Assembly (NCBI RefSeq): GCF_006094695.1
Contig: NZ_CP035103.1
Coordinates: 3,844,001 to 3,908,000, forward strand
Length of the DNA: 64,000 nucleotides
Origin: Kocuria rosea
GTDB taxonomy: Bacteria; Actinomycetota; Actinomycetes; Actinomycetales; Micrococcaceae
Reading direction: 5' to 3'
Positions 8,897 through 16,971 of this stretch are shown here, piece after piece. Position 1 is the first letter of the stretch. Every line of letters begins with the position of its first letter. A program made the position numbers and the translations under genes. Under the pieces are notes generated by a model that was not told where the DNA came from, did no database searches, and saw only the letters and a program-made list of their open reading frames with translations.

Positions 8897-9706
8897 TCAG
8901 CGCAGTGCGTCGGAGATCGACTTGGCCCCGCCGTGGCAGCTCTGGCCACCGTCGACCGGGATCTCCGCCCCGGTGACGAAGGAGGCCGACGGGCTGAGCA
9001 GGAAGGCCACCACGGCGGCCACCTCCTCCGGGCTGCCGGTGCGTCCCAGCGGTGTCTCGGCCACCGTGGCCCGCCGGAACGCCGGATGCGCTCCGGCGGT
9101 CATGGGAGTGTCGATGAACCCGGGGTGGACCGTGTTGACCCGGATCCCGAGGGGTCCCAGCTCCGTGGCCGCGGCGGCGGACAGTCCGCGCAGGGCCCAC
9201 TTGCTGGCGGTGTAGGCCACCGGGTAGTGGCCGGTCAGGGCCGCGACGGAGCCGACGTTGACGATCGAGGAGCCCGGGCGCATCAGCGGCACGCAGGCCT
9301 GGATGCCCAGCAGGGGTCCGGAGACGTTGACGTCGGCGACCGCGGCGACGTCCTGCGGCGTGGCCTCGAGCAGACGTGGTCTGCGGGTGACGCCGGCGTT
9401 GTTGACCAGACCGTCGATCCGCCCGAACTCCCGTTCCGCACCCCGGGCCAGGACCGTCCAGTCCCCGGGCGCGGTGACGTCCAGACGGATGTAGGACAGG
9501 GCGGATCCGTGCTCCGCGATCACCTGCTGCAGACCGGGAGAGGGCTCCGGGGCCAGGTCGGCCGCCAGCACGACCGCGCCCGCGGCGACCAGCAGGCGGC
9601 TCTCGGCCAGCCCCTGGCCACCGCCGGCGCCGGTCACCACGACGACCCGCCCGGTCAGATCGGCGCCCCGGCCGACCGCGCCGCGGGTGGAGGCCCTCCC
9701 GTTCAT
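8897..9706 (-). CDS. SDR family oxidoreductase
   Basis: A 269-residue classical short-chain dehydrogenase. The cofactor motif TGAGGGQG is at residues 25-32 and NNAG at 102-105. The catalytic Tyr165 and Lys169 lie in YTASK, with Ser about 12 residues before. The chosen ATG has GAGGAGC at 7 bases. The longer frame to 9787 has no supporting site and crosses a putative operator. It is divergent from the extradiol dioxygenase and probably oxidises an alcohol or dihydrodiol in the same pathway. Confidence 0.88.
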   Translation of the reverse strand: MNGRASTRGAVGRGADLTGRVVVVTGAGGGQGLAESRLLVAAGAVVLAADLAPEPSPGLQQVIAEHGSALSYIRLDVTAPGDWTVLARGAEREFGRIDGLVNNAGVTRRPRLLEATPQDVAAVADVNVSGPLLGIQACVPLMRPGSSIVNVGSVAALTGHYPVAYTASKWALRGLSAAAATELGPLGIRVNTVHPGFIDTPMTAGAHPAFRRATVAETPLGRTGSPEEVAAVVAFLLSPSASFVTGAEIPVDGGQSCHGGAKSISDALR

Positions 9707-9787
9707 GTCTGCTCCTCGCTCGTGCGGGCACGTCCTGCCGCTCCTTCCATCCTGGGGCCGCCCCCGCTCGAAGGGTCTGCACCGCAC

Positions 9788-9876
9788 GGATGCCTGGTAT
9801 CGACGGCGCAGATCTCTCCGCAGGTCAGAGGCCGCCCGCCTCGCCCGGGCATTTGCCGCGCTGATACTTCCTATGC
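9788..9876. promoter_or_regulatory. Two candidate operator sites, SDR/dioxygenase divergent promoter
   Basis: GATACCAGGCATCC (minus strand, 9801 to 9788) lies 82 bases upstream of the SDR start. GATACTTCCTATGC (plus strand, 9863-9876) lies 92 bases upstream of the dioxygenase start. They match the sites at 3369-3503 in 10 to 12 of 14 positions. The interval 9707-9968 contains no gene. Confidence 0.4.
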
Positions 9877-9968
9877 GCAGGCGCCGATTCCCCCACCGAG
9901 GATCCGCTCCCAGGATGGTGCTCGGGACCGCGTCCGGTCCCGCCCTCTCGAACGAAAGGTTCCCCGTC

Positions 9969-10988
9969 GTGGAGAAGCTGCTGGCTCACCTGAGCCACCT
10001 GGAGATCACCAGCCCCGACGTCGAGGCCTCGGCGGCCTTCTACGTGCAGAAGTTCGGCATGCGCGAGGTGCACCGCGCCGGCGGCCGGGTGTACCTGCGC
10101 TGCTGGGGCGACTACGACACCTACAGCCTCGTCGTCGTCCCCGGCCACGAACCCGCCCTGGCCCGGATGGCCTGGCGCACCACCTCCCCCGAGGCCCTGG
10201 AGGCCGCCGCCGCCCGCGTGGAGGCCGCCGGCGTGACCGGCACCTGGTCCGAGGGCGGCTACGGCTACGGCCGGGCCTACGAGTTCACCGGCCCCTACGG
10301 GCACCCCATGCGCCTGGTCTGGGACGTCGAGAAGTACGCGGCGCCGTCGGAGCTCGCCTCGATCTACCCGGACCGCCCGGAGAAGCGCAGCCTGCACGCG
10401 GCCGCCCCCCGGTTCCTGGACCACGTCACCGTGGCGACCTCGGACGTGCGCGGTTTCGCGGCCTGGTACTCTGAGACCCTGGGCTTCCGGACCATGGCGT
10501 TCACCGATCTGGACGAGGCCCCGATCACCGTGTTCTCGGTGCTGACCACCAACGAGAAGTCCCACGACCTCGGCGTGGTGCTGGACACCTCCGAGCGGGC
10601 CGGGCGGGTCAACCACATCGCGTTCTGGGTGGACACCCACGAGGACCTCCTGCGCACCGCCGACGTCCTGATGGAGCACGGCACCCCGATGGAGTACGGG
10701 CCCTCGATCCACGGCATCGGCGAGCAGAACTTCCTGTACTTCCGCGAGCCCTCCGACCTGAGGGTGGAGCTGAACTCCGGGGGCTACCGCAACTACGTCC
10801 CGGACTGGTCGCCCAACACCTGGAAGCCCTCGGAGGGCTCCAACAACTTCTACCGCAACGGAGCCATGCCGCACTCGATGACCGAGTCCTTCCCGCACGC
10901 CGAGGGCTTCACCGCCACGGAGGAGGGCGCCTCCGAGGAGATGAAGGCCGAGCTGCTCAACCCCTACGCCGTGCAGGGACGAGGCTGA
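9969..10988 (+). CDS. Type I extradiol (catechol 2,3-) dioxygenase
   Basis: A 339-residue ring-cleavage enzyme with two vicinal-oxygen-chelate domains. The N-terminal one begins LSHLEITSPDVEASAAFY. The C-terminal one carries the Fe(II) ligands, His about residue 151 in FLDHVTVATSD, His about 216 in VNHIAFWVD and Glu about 267 in LRVELNSGG. GTG at 9969 follows GAAAGG. It would cleave a catechol next to the diol to give a 2-hydroxymuconic-type product for the downstream FAH enzyme, 3 bases away. Length and C-terminal tail fit the larger actinobacterial C23O group. Confidence 0.92.
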   Translation: MEKLLAHLSHLEITSPDVEASAAFYVQKFGMREVHRAGGRVYLRCWGDYDTYSLVVVPGHEPALARMAWRTTSPEALEAAAARVEAAGVTGTWSEGGYGYGRAYEFTGPYGHPMRLVWDVEKYAAPSELASIYPDRPEKRSLHAAAPRFLDHVTVATSDVRGFAAWYSETLGFRTMAFTDLDEAPITVFSVLTTNEKSHDLGVVLDTSERAGRVNHIAFWVDTHEDLLRTADVLMEHGTPMEYGPSIHGIGEQNFLYFREPSDLRVELNSGGYRNYVPDWSPNTWKPSEGSNNFYRNGAMPHSMTESFPHAEGFTATEEGASEEMKAELLNPYAVQGRG

Positions 10989-10991
10989 CCC

Positions 10992-11942
10992 GTGAGCTAC
11001 GGCATCGCACGCTTCCTGCACCCGGACACCGGGCTCCCGGCCACCGCCCTGGTGGACGGGGACCGGGTCCGGTTCCTCCCGGCGGACCTCGCCCCGGACG
11101 TCAACGGTCTGATCGAGCACTGGGCCGAGCGGCAGCCGGCCGTCGAGGCGCTGGCCGCTGACGGGAGCGGCCCGTGGTCCGACACCGCGGAACTGACCCT
11201 GCTGCCGCCGGTGGAACCGCGCCAGATCGTCCAGGCCGGGGCGAACTACCGCACCCACGTCATCGACCTCGTCCTGGCCCACCGGGAGCCGGACGATCCG
11301 CGCAGCGAGGAACAGGCCCGGGCGGAGACGGCCGCGATGATGGACCGCCGCGCCGCCGAGGGGACCCCGTACTTCTTCGTCGGCATGCCCACCGCGCTGG
11401 CCTCGGCCACCGAGGACCTGGTGCTGCCCGGCTACAGCGACAAGCACGACTGGGAGCTGGAGCTGGCGGTCGTCATCGGCCGGCGCGCGCAGGCGGTGTC
11501 CCCCGAGGAGGCGCTGGAGCACGTCTTCGGCTACACGGTGGTCAACGACATCACTACGAGGGACCTCGTCTTCCGCAAGGACATGCCGGAGATCGGGACG
11601 GACTGGTACCGCTCCAAGAACGCTCCCGGCTTCCTGCCCGCCGGTCCGGTCGTCGTGCCGGCGGAGTTCGTCGGGGACCCGCAGGATCTGCGGGTCACCC
11701 TGCGGCTCAACGGGCAGGTCATGCAGGACGAGTCGACGGCGGACATGATCTTCGACGTCGCCCGGCTGATCAGCGCGGCCTCGCGGACCATGCCGCTGCT
11801 GCCCGGCGATCTTCTGCTCACCGGCAGCCCGGCCGGCAACGGCATGCACTGGGGACGCCTGCTGCGCGCCGGCGACGTCATGGAGGCCACCGTCACGGGG
11901 CTGGGCACCCAGACGGTGCGCTGCGTCGCCGGGGCCGCGTGA
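10992..11942 (+). CDS. Fumarylacetoacetate hydrolase family protein (2)
   Basis: A 316-residue FAH-family enzyme starting with a GTG 3 bases after the dioxygenase stop, so it is certainly cotranscribed. It contains DWELELAVVIGRRA (metal-binding Glu residues), FGYTVVNDITTRDL and the late motif LLTGSPAGNGMHWG. Likely roles are 2-hydroxymuconate-type hydratase, decarboxylase or hydrolase in meta cleavage. It shares the fold but little local sequence with the protein at 6847, so the pair is not a recent duplication. It is tail to tail with the LysG-like gene, with 19 bases between. Confidence 0.88.
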   Translation: MSYGIARFLHPDTGLPATALVDGDRVRFLPADLAPDVNGLIEHWAERQPAVEALAADGSGPWSDTAELTLLPPVEPRQIVQAGANYRTHVIDLVLAHREPDDPRSEEQARAETAAMMDRRAAEGTPYFFVGMPTALASATEDLVLPGYSDKHDWELELAVVIGRRAQAVSPEEALEHVFGYTVVNDITTRDLVFRKDMPEIGTDWYRSKNAPGFLPAGPVVVPAEFVGDPQDLRVTLRLNGQVMQDESTADMIFDVARLISAASRTMPLLPGDLLLTGSPAGNGMHWGRLLRAGDVMEATVTGLGTQTVRCVAGAA

Positions 11943-11961
11943 CCGCGGCGGCGGCGATCGC

Positions 11962-12849
11962 TCACCCGTCCTGCGCCGTGGCACGCAGGTGCTCCCGGGC
12001 GACCCGGCGGACGCACTCGGTGATGCGGTGCAGCCGCTCGGAGTCCAGGGCCCAGCTCTGCCAGTAGAGGGCGACGTCGTGGTGCGCGTGGTCCTCGAGC
12101 AGCTCCAGGGACCCGTCGGCGAGGTCCGTGCCCAGCTGCAGCTCCGGGAGCATGCCCCAGCCCAGACCCGCCCGGACGGCGGCGAGGAAGCCCTCAGCGG
12201 ACGGGACGGTGTGGGTGGGCGGGGACCGGTCGACGCCGCGGGCGCGCAGTGCGCGCAGCTGCAGGTCGTCCTTGGCGTTGAACCGGAGCACCGGCATGTC
12301 CGCCCAGTCGACGCCGGCCTCGGTGGTGAACCGCCGGCGCAGGGCGGGGGTGGCGACCGGGACGTAGCGCATGAAGCCCAGCCGCTCGAGCCGGCACCCG
12401 CTCACGGGGGCGGGGTCGCCGGTGACGGCGCCGATGACGTCCCCCTGGCGCAGGAGTCGGCTGCTGTGGTCCTGGTCCTCCACGTGCAGGTCCAGGGTGG
12501 TGTCCGACCAGCCGGCGGCCTCCTGCAGGACGGGCACGAACCAGGTGGCCAGGGAGTCGGCGTTGACGGCCACCGGGGTCACCGTCCGGGAGGAGACCCC
12601 GTGGCCGAGGGAGTGCAGGGCCTCCGCCTCGAGCACCTGCACCTGGCGGGCGGTGCGCAGCAGCACGGCCCCGGCCTCGGTGGGAGTGCAGGGCGCGCCG
12701 CGGCGCACCACGACCTGGCCCACGGAGGCCTCCAGGGCCTTGATCCGCTGGCTGACGGCCGACGGGGTGATCCCCAGGGCGTCCGCTGCGGCCTCGAAGG
12801 TGCCCTCGTCGACGATCGCGGTCAGGGCGCGCAGATGCTCGAAGTTCAT
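11962..12849 (-). CDS. lysG: LysR-family regulator of basic amino acid export, LysG/ArgP-like
   Basis: A 295-residue LysR protein beginning MNFEHLRALTAIVDEGTFEAA with the HTH core ITPSAVSQRIKALEASVGQ, the hallmark of LysG/ArgP (IciA) proteins. In Corynebacterium glutamicum LysG senses lysine, arginine and histidine and activates the divergent lysE. The same head-to-head arrangement is present here with 70 bases between starts. TAGCTT lies 6 bases before the ATG and there is no Shine-Dalgarno sequence, so the mRNA is probably leaderless. Confidence 0.92.
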   Translation of the reverse strand: MNFEHLRALTAIVDEGTFEAAADALGITPSAVSQRIKALEASVGQVVVRRGAPCTPTEAGAVLLRTARQVQVLEAEALHSLGHGVSSRTVTPVAVNADSLATWFVPVLQEAAGWSDTTLDLHVEDQDHSSRLLRQGDVIGAVTGDPAPVSGCRLERLGFMRYVPVATPALRRRFTTEAGVDWADMPVLRFNAKDDLQLRALRARGVDRSPPTHTVPSAEGFLAAVRAGLGWGMLPELQLGTDLADGSLELLEDHAHHDVALYWQSWALDSERLHRITECVRRVAREHLRATAQDG

Positions 12850-12919
12850 GAAGCAAAGCTAACGCACCCGTCAATTCTTTCGTTTGTCTGCATCGCGAGA
12901 GCTGGCTACCGTCGAGGCC
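12850..12919. promoter_or_regulatory. Divergent lysG/lysE promoter region, both probably leaderless
   Basis: On the minus strand TAGCTT (12861-12856) is followed by 6 bases and the lysG ATG. On the plus strand TACCGT (12907-12912) is followed by 7 bases and the lysE ATG. The AT-richer centre (CAATTCTTTCGTTTG) is where LysG would bind. Confidence 0.5.
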
Positions 12920-13516
12920 ATGTGGAGCATCTGGGGTACCGGGCTGATGAGCGGGCTGGCGCTGATCGTCGCCCTCGGCGCGCAGAACGCGTTCGTGCTG
13001 CGGCAGGGCATCCGCCGCGAGCACGTGGGGGTGGTGGTGGCACTGTGCGCGGTCAGCGACGCGGTGCTGATCCTCGGCGGCACGGCCGGGATCGGGGCGC
13101 TGGTCTCCCGGTTCCCGGAGGCCCTGGACGTGCTGCGGTGGGGCGGGGCCGCCTACCTGACGTGGTGGGCCGTGCGGTCCTTCGCCTCGGCCCTGAAGCC
13201 GTCCTCCTTGACCGCCGAGGCCCCGCGCTCCCGCGGATCGGTCATCGCCACCACACTGGCCCTGACCTACCTGAACCCCCACGTCTACCTCGACACCGTG
13301 GTGCTGCTGGGCAGCCTCGCCAACCAGCACGGAACCGACGCCCGGTGGATCTTCGCCCTCGGTGCCGTGGTGGGCAGCGTGGTGTGGTTCTCCGCCCTGG
13401 GCTACGGCGCCCGGGCGCTGTCCGGGGTGCTCAGCAGCCCGCGCACCTGGCGGGTGGTGGACCTGGTGATCGGCGTGGTGATGCTCGCCCTGGCCGTCAA
13501 CCTGGTGCGGGGCTGA
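12920..13516 (+). CDS. lysE: LysE/ArgO family amino acid exporter
   Basis: A 198-residue membrane protein with six predicted helices. The N-terminal ALIVALGAQNAFVLRQG and the central LALTYLNPHVYLDTVVLLG are the family signatures of LysE/ArgO. It would export lysine and arginine. The chosen ATG is 7 bases after the TACCGT box and has no ribosome site. An upstream in-frame ATG at 12884 would precede the presumed transcription start. It is divergent from lysG and tail to tail with the acidic protein at 13527. Confidence 0.92.
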   Translation: MWSIWGTGLMSGLALIVALGAQNAFVLRQGIRREHVGVVVALCAVSDAVLILGGTAGIGALVSRFPEALDVLRWGGAAYLTWWAVRSFASALKPSSLTAEAPRSRGSVIATTLALTYLNPHVYLDTVVLLGSLANQHGTDARWIFALGAVVGSVVWFSALGYGARALSGVLSSPRTWRVVDLVIGVVMLALAVNLVRG

Positions 13517-13526
13517 TCCCGCGGTC

Positions 13527-13922
13527 TCAGCCCGCGGCCGGCTCCTCGGTGACCGACTCCTCGGCGGCAGGCTCCCCGGTAAGCGGCGGCTCCTGGGTCA
13601 ACGGCTCCTCGGTCGTGGGCTCCTCGGTCGTGGGCTCCTCGGCGGCCGGCTCCTCAGCCACCGGCTCCGCCGACGTCGCCTCGGTCCAGGAGGCACCGGG
13701 CTCCCGGGGCGTCCCGGCGGCGAAAGCCTGCCGGACGGCCTCGGCCTGCTCCTCGGGACCGGCGTGCTCGGCGGCGGCGATCACCGTGGCGAACGCCTTC
13801 GTGTCGTGGACGAGCTCGGTGATCGTCTCGGGCGAGTCGACGCACCAGGCGTAGGCCGTCGCGTAGTCCACGGGGCGCCCGTCGGCGGTCACGGTCCCGC
13901 GCTCGTCGATCTCCACGCTCAT
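13527..13922 (-). CDS. Hypothetical acidic protein with EEP-type repeats
   Basis: A 131-residue protein of unknown function. The N-terminal 85 residues look folded (SVEIDERGTVTADGRPVDYA). The C-terminal 45 residues are low-complexity Glu/Pro/Thr, including tandem TTEEP units encoded by a 15-bp DNA repeat. The ATG follows GAGGAGGAC. No signal peptide or helix is apparent. The repeat tail is probably disordered. Confidence 0.7.
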   Translation of the reverse strand: MSVEIDERGTVTADGRPVDYATAYAWCVDSPETITELVHDTKAFATVIAAAEHAGPEEQAEAVRQAFAAGTPREPGASWTEATSAEPVAEEPAAEEPTTEEPTTEEPLTQEPPLTGEPAAEESVTEEPAAG

Positions 13923-14100
13923 GCGTCCTCCTCGGTCGGGGCTCCGGCCTCCGGAGCGGGCCGGCCGTACGGCGAGAGTACCCCCGGGCGGCACGGCAGG
14001 ACCGGAGGAGACCCTCTGCCGGCCGGATCCGCGCCACCCGGGCGGGCACACCCCGTCGCGGAGTGACACCCTGTCGTCAGCGGTTGTCAGGCCCGCTCCC

Positions 14101-14106
14101 TAGACT
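14101..14106 (+). promoter_or_regulatory. TAGACT -10 box of a leaderless gene
   Basis: TAGACT is followed by 6 bases and then the GTG start at 14113, placing the transcription start at or beside the start codon. Confidence 0.6.
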
Positions 14107-14112
14107 GAACGG

Positions 14113-14610
14113 GTGCAGGCCTGGCTGGAGTCCCTCCCCCTCGGGGCCGCGATTCTGTTCTTCTGGGCCGGGGCCGTCGTGCGGACCACCACCATCTTCG
14201 CCCTGGGCCGTGCCGCCGCCACCGGCGGGAGCCGGCGCTCCGACCGCGTCCGCGAGCTCATGGACACCGCCGTGTACCGGCGGGCCCAGCGCCTCGTGCA
14301 CCGCTGGGGCGTCCTGGCCGTCCCGGCCTGCTTCCTCACCGTGGGTCTGCAGACCGCCGTCATCCTCACCACCGCCGTCACGGGCATGCCCCTGCGTCGC
14401 TGGATCCCCGCGATGCTCGTGGGCACCCTCATCTGGGGTGTCATCTACGGCACCGTGGGCATGGCGGTCGTCTGGGCGTGGCTGGAGCAGCCGTGGGTGG
14501 TCGCGCCGGTCGTCGTCGCTGTGCTCCTCCTGCTGCTCGGCCACAGGATCCGCGCGCGACGCCGGGCCCGCCGCGAGCGCCGCGACGAGGACCTGCCGAT
14601 CTCCCGGTGA
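14113..14610 (+). CDS. Small VTT/DedA-like membrane protein
   Basis: A 165-residue protein with about four hydrophobic segments. An N-terminal AILFFWAGAVVRTTTIFALGR, a central loop HRWGVLAVPACFLTVGLQ and LRRWIPAMLVGTLIWGVIYG recall DedA/VTT proteins, although it is shorter than typical DedA. The C-terminus is strongly basic (RRRARRERRDED). The GTG start is supported by the leaderless promoter directly upstream. The function is not known. Confidence 0.75.
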   Translation: MQAWLESLPLGAAILFFWAGAVVRTTTIFALGRAAATGGSRRSDRVRELMDTAVYRRAQRLVHRWGVLAVPACFLTVGLQTAVILTTAVTGMPLRRWIPAMLVGTLIWGVIYGTVGMAVVWAWLEQPWVVAPVVVAVLLLLLGHRIRARRRARRERRDEDLPISR

Positions 14611-14669
14611 CCCCCGGCCCACCGTCCGGTCTCAGAGAATTCTTATGAACCGGGGGTAGTGTTCCGGCA

Positions 14670-14987
14670 GTGATGTCACCGATGCAGTCTCCCGTTCCCC
14701 ACATGTTCGCCGCGCCCGTCTACGCCGCCGAGCGGCTGCTCGTCGAGGCCATCCACGACGAGCACGTCAGCGTCGACGCCGTCGTCGTCCTCGACGCCCT
14801 GGCCGAGCACGTCACGGCCGCTGAGGCCCCCGCCCTCGAGGTCGTCGCCGAGGACGCCCAGCTCACCTGCGCGGAGCTCACGGCCGCCCTGGGCGACCTG
14901 GACGACCTGGGCTACCTCCAGGAGCTGGCCGAGCACGCCCCGCCCCTGTCCGCTCTTCGCGCCTCGCTCTTCGGAACGGCCGCCTGA
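14670..14987 (+). CDS. Hypothetical small acidic protein
   Basis: A 105-residue acidic protein, probably helical and cytoplasmic, with phrases like ALGDLDDLGYLQELAEHAPP. It might have a winged-helix-like fold, but I do not recognise a family. TAGTGT at 14657-14662 with a 7-base gap supports GTG 14670 as a leaderless start. ATG 14673 is the alternative. It converges with the 46-residue gene through a hairpin that includes both stop codons. Confidence 0.65.
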   Translation: MMSPMQSPVPHMFAAPVYAAERLLVEAIHDEHVSVDAVVVLDALAEHVTAAEAPALEVVAEDAQLTCAELTAALGDLDDLGYLQELAEHAPPLSALRASLFGTAA

Positions 14988-15006
14988 GCCCAGCGGAACG
15001 GGCTCA
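14985..15006. terminator. Compact hairpin spanning two convergent stop codons
   Basis: TGAGCCC and GGGCTCA pair around an 8-base loop. The first arm begins with the TGA of the plus-strand gene and the second ends with the TCA (TGA) of the minus-strand gene. Confidence 0.5.
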
Positions 15007-15144
15007 GTCCCGCTGCTCGGACTCCTCGTTCTTGGCGTCCCCGTGCTCGTGCGGGATCGGGGTCATCTCGGTGGTCATGTCGGCGTCGTCGTTGGAGGCG
15101 GCGTCCTCGATGGGGTCCGGGCTGGAGGTGGGCTGCTCGCTCAC
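15004..15144 (-). CDS. Small hydrophilic hypothetical protein
   Basis: A 46-residue acidic peptide with Ser, Asp and Glu throughout and no hydrophobic segment. The GTG start follows AAGGAGCACCCC, a good ribosome site. It lies 70 bases downstream of the FMN reductase on the same strand and could be its operon tail. It is probably disordered. Confidence 0.55.
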   Translation of the reverse strand: MSEQPTSSPDPIEDAASNDDADMTTEMTPIPHEHGDAKNEESEQRD

Positions 15145-15214
15145 GGGGTGCTCCTTCGTCGGGATGGCGTGCGCCGCATCGGCGCGGTGTCCCCAGACTA
15201 CGACGGCGCCCTGC

Positions 15215-15790
15215 TCAGCCGGCGTCCTCCGCCGGGGCGCGCAGCGGCGCGAGGGCGGTGGACCAGGCCACGACCTGGTCCAGCATCGTGGCCAGCGAGC
15301 GCCGGTGGTGCTCGGCCGGGGCGAAGGTGCGGTAGTGCTCGAAGTCGGTGCGCAGGGACAGCGACACCTGCTGGCGCACGTCGGCCAGCTGCAACTCCCC
15401 GGCCACCTGCCGCAGCTGCTCCACGGCGCGCACACCACCGGCGGTGCCGTAGGAGACGAAGCCCACGGCCTTGTTGTTCCACTCGGCGTAGAGGTAGTCG
15501 AAGGCGTTCTTCAGCACCCCGGGCGCGCCGTGGTTGTACTCGGGGGTGACCACCACGAAGCCGTCGAAGCGATCGATCGTGGCCGCCCACCGCCTGGTGT
15601 GCTCGTTCTGGTACTTCCCTGCCGAGGGCGGCACCGGCTCGTCGAAGTGCGGCAGGGGGTGCTCGCGCAGGTCGAGGAGCTCGAACCGGGCGTCGCCGCG
15701 CCCGGAGGCGTGGGCGAGGACCCAGCGGGCCACGTCCCCGCCGTTGCGGTTCGGCCGGGTGCTGCCGAGGATGATGCCGATGCGGACCAT
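15215..15790 (-). CDS. NADPH-dependent FMN reductase
   Basis: A 191-residue flavodoxin-fold reductase with the FMN phosphate-binding GSTRPNRNG near the N-terminus and the family motif TPEYNHGAPGVLKNAFDYLY. It would reduce FMN or quinones with NADPH. The ATG has GGAGGG at about 7 bases. Being 25 bases after the flavin monooxygenase gene, it could supply reduced flavin, although that monooxygenase should reduce its own FAD. Confidence 0.9.
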   Translation of the reverse strand: MVRIGIILGSTRPNRNGGDVARWVLAHASGRGDARFELLDLREHPLPHFDEPVPPSAGKYQNEHTRRWAATIDRFDGFVVVTPEYNHGAPGVLKNAFDYLYAEWNNKAVGFVSYGTAGGVRAVEQLRQVAGELQLADVRQQVSLSLRTDFEHYRTFAPAEHHRRSLATMLDQVVAWSTALAPLRAPAEDAG

Positions 15791-15815
15791 GGCGATCCCT
15801 CCCGAGGGTCTCGGA

Positions 15816-16913
15816 TCAGGTGCTGACAGTGGCAACACGTGCTGCGGGCCGCTGCTTCCCGGCCGGAGCCGCGGACAGCAGCCGCACGGCCTCGCGGGCG
15901 GCCGCCCGCCCCGCACGGGTGGCGCCGAGGGTCGAGGCCGAGGCGCCGTAGCCGACCAGCAGCACCCGCGGATCCCGGAGCACGCGCACCCCGTCCATCC
16001 GGATGCCGCCGCCAGGTTCGCGCAGCCCCAGGGGTGCCAGGTGGTCCAGGGCGGGCCGGAAGCCGGTGGCCCACAGGATCGCGTCCGCCCGCACCTCCCG
16101 GCCGTCGGCGAGCCGGACGCCCTCCGGCGTCACCGCCCCCAGCGGCCCGGCAGAGACGAGGATCCCGGCCTCGATCCCGGCCCGGTACTGCGCGGTCCGG
16201 GGCAGCCCGGTGGCCGAGACCACGCTGGCCGTCGGCAGCCCCGCGCGGGTCCGCTCGTCGACCCGGCGCTCGACGTCCCGCCCCCAGTCCGGGTCGAACT
16301 CCCGGTCCGTGAAGCGCGGGGGCCGGCGGGTGACCCACGTGGTGGTGGCGCCCGCCGCGGCGAGCTGGAGCAGGAACTGCACGGCCGAGGTGCCGCCGCC
16401 CACGACCACCACGTGCCGGCCACGGAACTCCTCCGCCGAGCGGAAGTCGTGGGTGTGCAGCTGCCGCCCGCGGAAGGACTCCCGCCCGGGGTAGTACGGC
16501 CAGTGGGGGCGGTCCCAGGTGCCGGTGCCGTTGATCACCAGCTCCGTCCGCCAGGTGCCGGTGTCCGTGACCACCTCGAGCAGCCCGTCGTCGGACGCCG
16601 CCTCGACCCGCCGCACCGCGACGGGACGGTGGACCGGCAGCGCGAAGCGGCGCTCGTACTCGCCGTAGTAGCGCGCGACGACGGCGGAGGCCGGCTCGGC
16701 CGGGTCCGGCACCCCGAGGGGCAGCCCGGGCAGGTCGTGGATCCCGTGGGCGCCGCCGAAGGTGAGCGAGGGCCAGCGGTGCCGCCACGCTCCCCCGGGG
16801 CCGGGATTGGCGTCGAGGACCACGAAGTCCTCCTCGGGGACCAGTCCCCGGCGCCGCAGGTGGTGGGCCGCCGACAGCCCGGCCTGTCCCGCCCCGATGA
16901 CCACGACCTTCAT
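15816..16913 (-). CDS. Flavin-containing monooxygenase (FMO/BVMO-like)
   Basis: A 365-residue flavoprotein monooxygenase. The N-terminal FAD motif is GAGQAGLSAAHHL (GxGxxG) and the central NADP motif is VVGGGTSAVQ. Between them FRGRQLHTHDF fits the FMO signature FxGxxxHxxx(Y/F). This class oxygenates ketones, amines or sulfides. ATG at 16913 has GGGGAG upstream. The upstream neighbour is an HSL-type esterase and the downstream one an FMN reductase. Esterases often accompany Baeyer-Villiger enzymes, so ketone-to-ester-to-acid chemistry is a reasonable but unproven idea. Confidence 0.87.
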   Translation of the reverse strand: MKVVVIGAGQAGLSAAHHLRRRGLVPEEDFVVLDANPGPGGAWRHRWPSLTFGGAHGIHDLPGLPLGVPDPAEPASAVVARYYGEYERRFALPVHRPVAVRRVEAASDDGLLEVVTDTGTWRTELVINGTGTWDRPHWPYYPGRESFRGRQLHTHDFRSAEEFRGRHVVVVGGGTSAVQFLLQLAAAGATTTWVTRRPPRFTDREFDPDWGRDVERRVDERTRAGLPTASVVSATGLPRTAQYRAGIEAGILVSAGPLGAVTPEGVRLADGREVRADAILWATGFRPALDHLAPLGLREPGGGIRMDGVRVLRDPRVLLVGYGASASTLGATRAGRAAAREAVRLLSAAPAGKQRPAARVATVST

Positions 16914-16927
16914 GCCCGCTCCCCTTT

Positions 16928-16946
16928 TTGGTTGATGTATCACCAA
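16928..16946. promoter_or_regulatory. Inverted repeat before the flavin monooxygenase
   Basis: TTGGTTGATGTATCACCAA has outer arms TTGGT/ACCAA and an inner TGAT/ATCA, in an otherwise GC-rich gap between the esterase and the monooxygenase. It resembles a TetR-type operator and may give the monooxygenase its own control. Confidence 0.4.
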
Positions 16947-16971
16947 TCAGGGAACGGCCGGGGGTGCCGAG

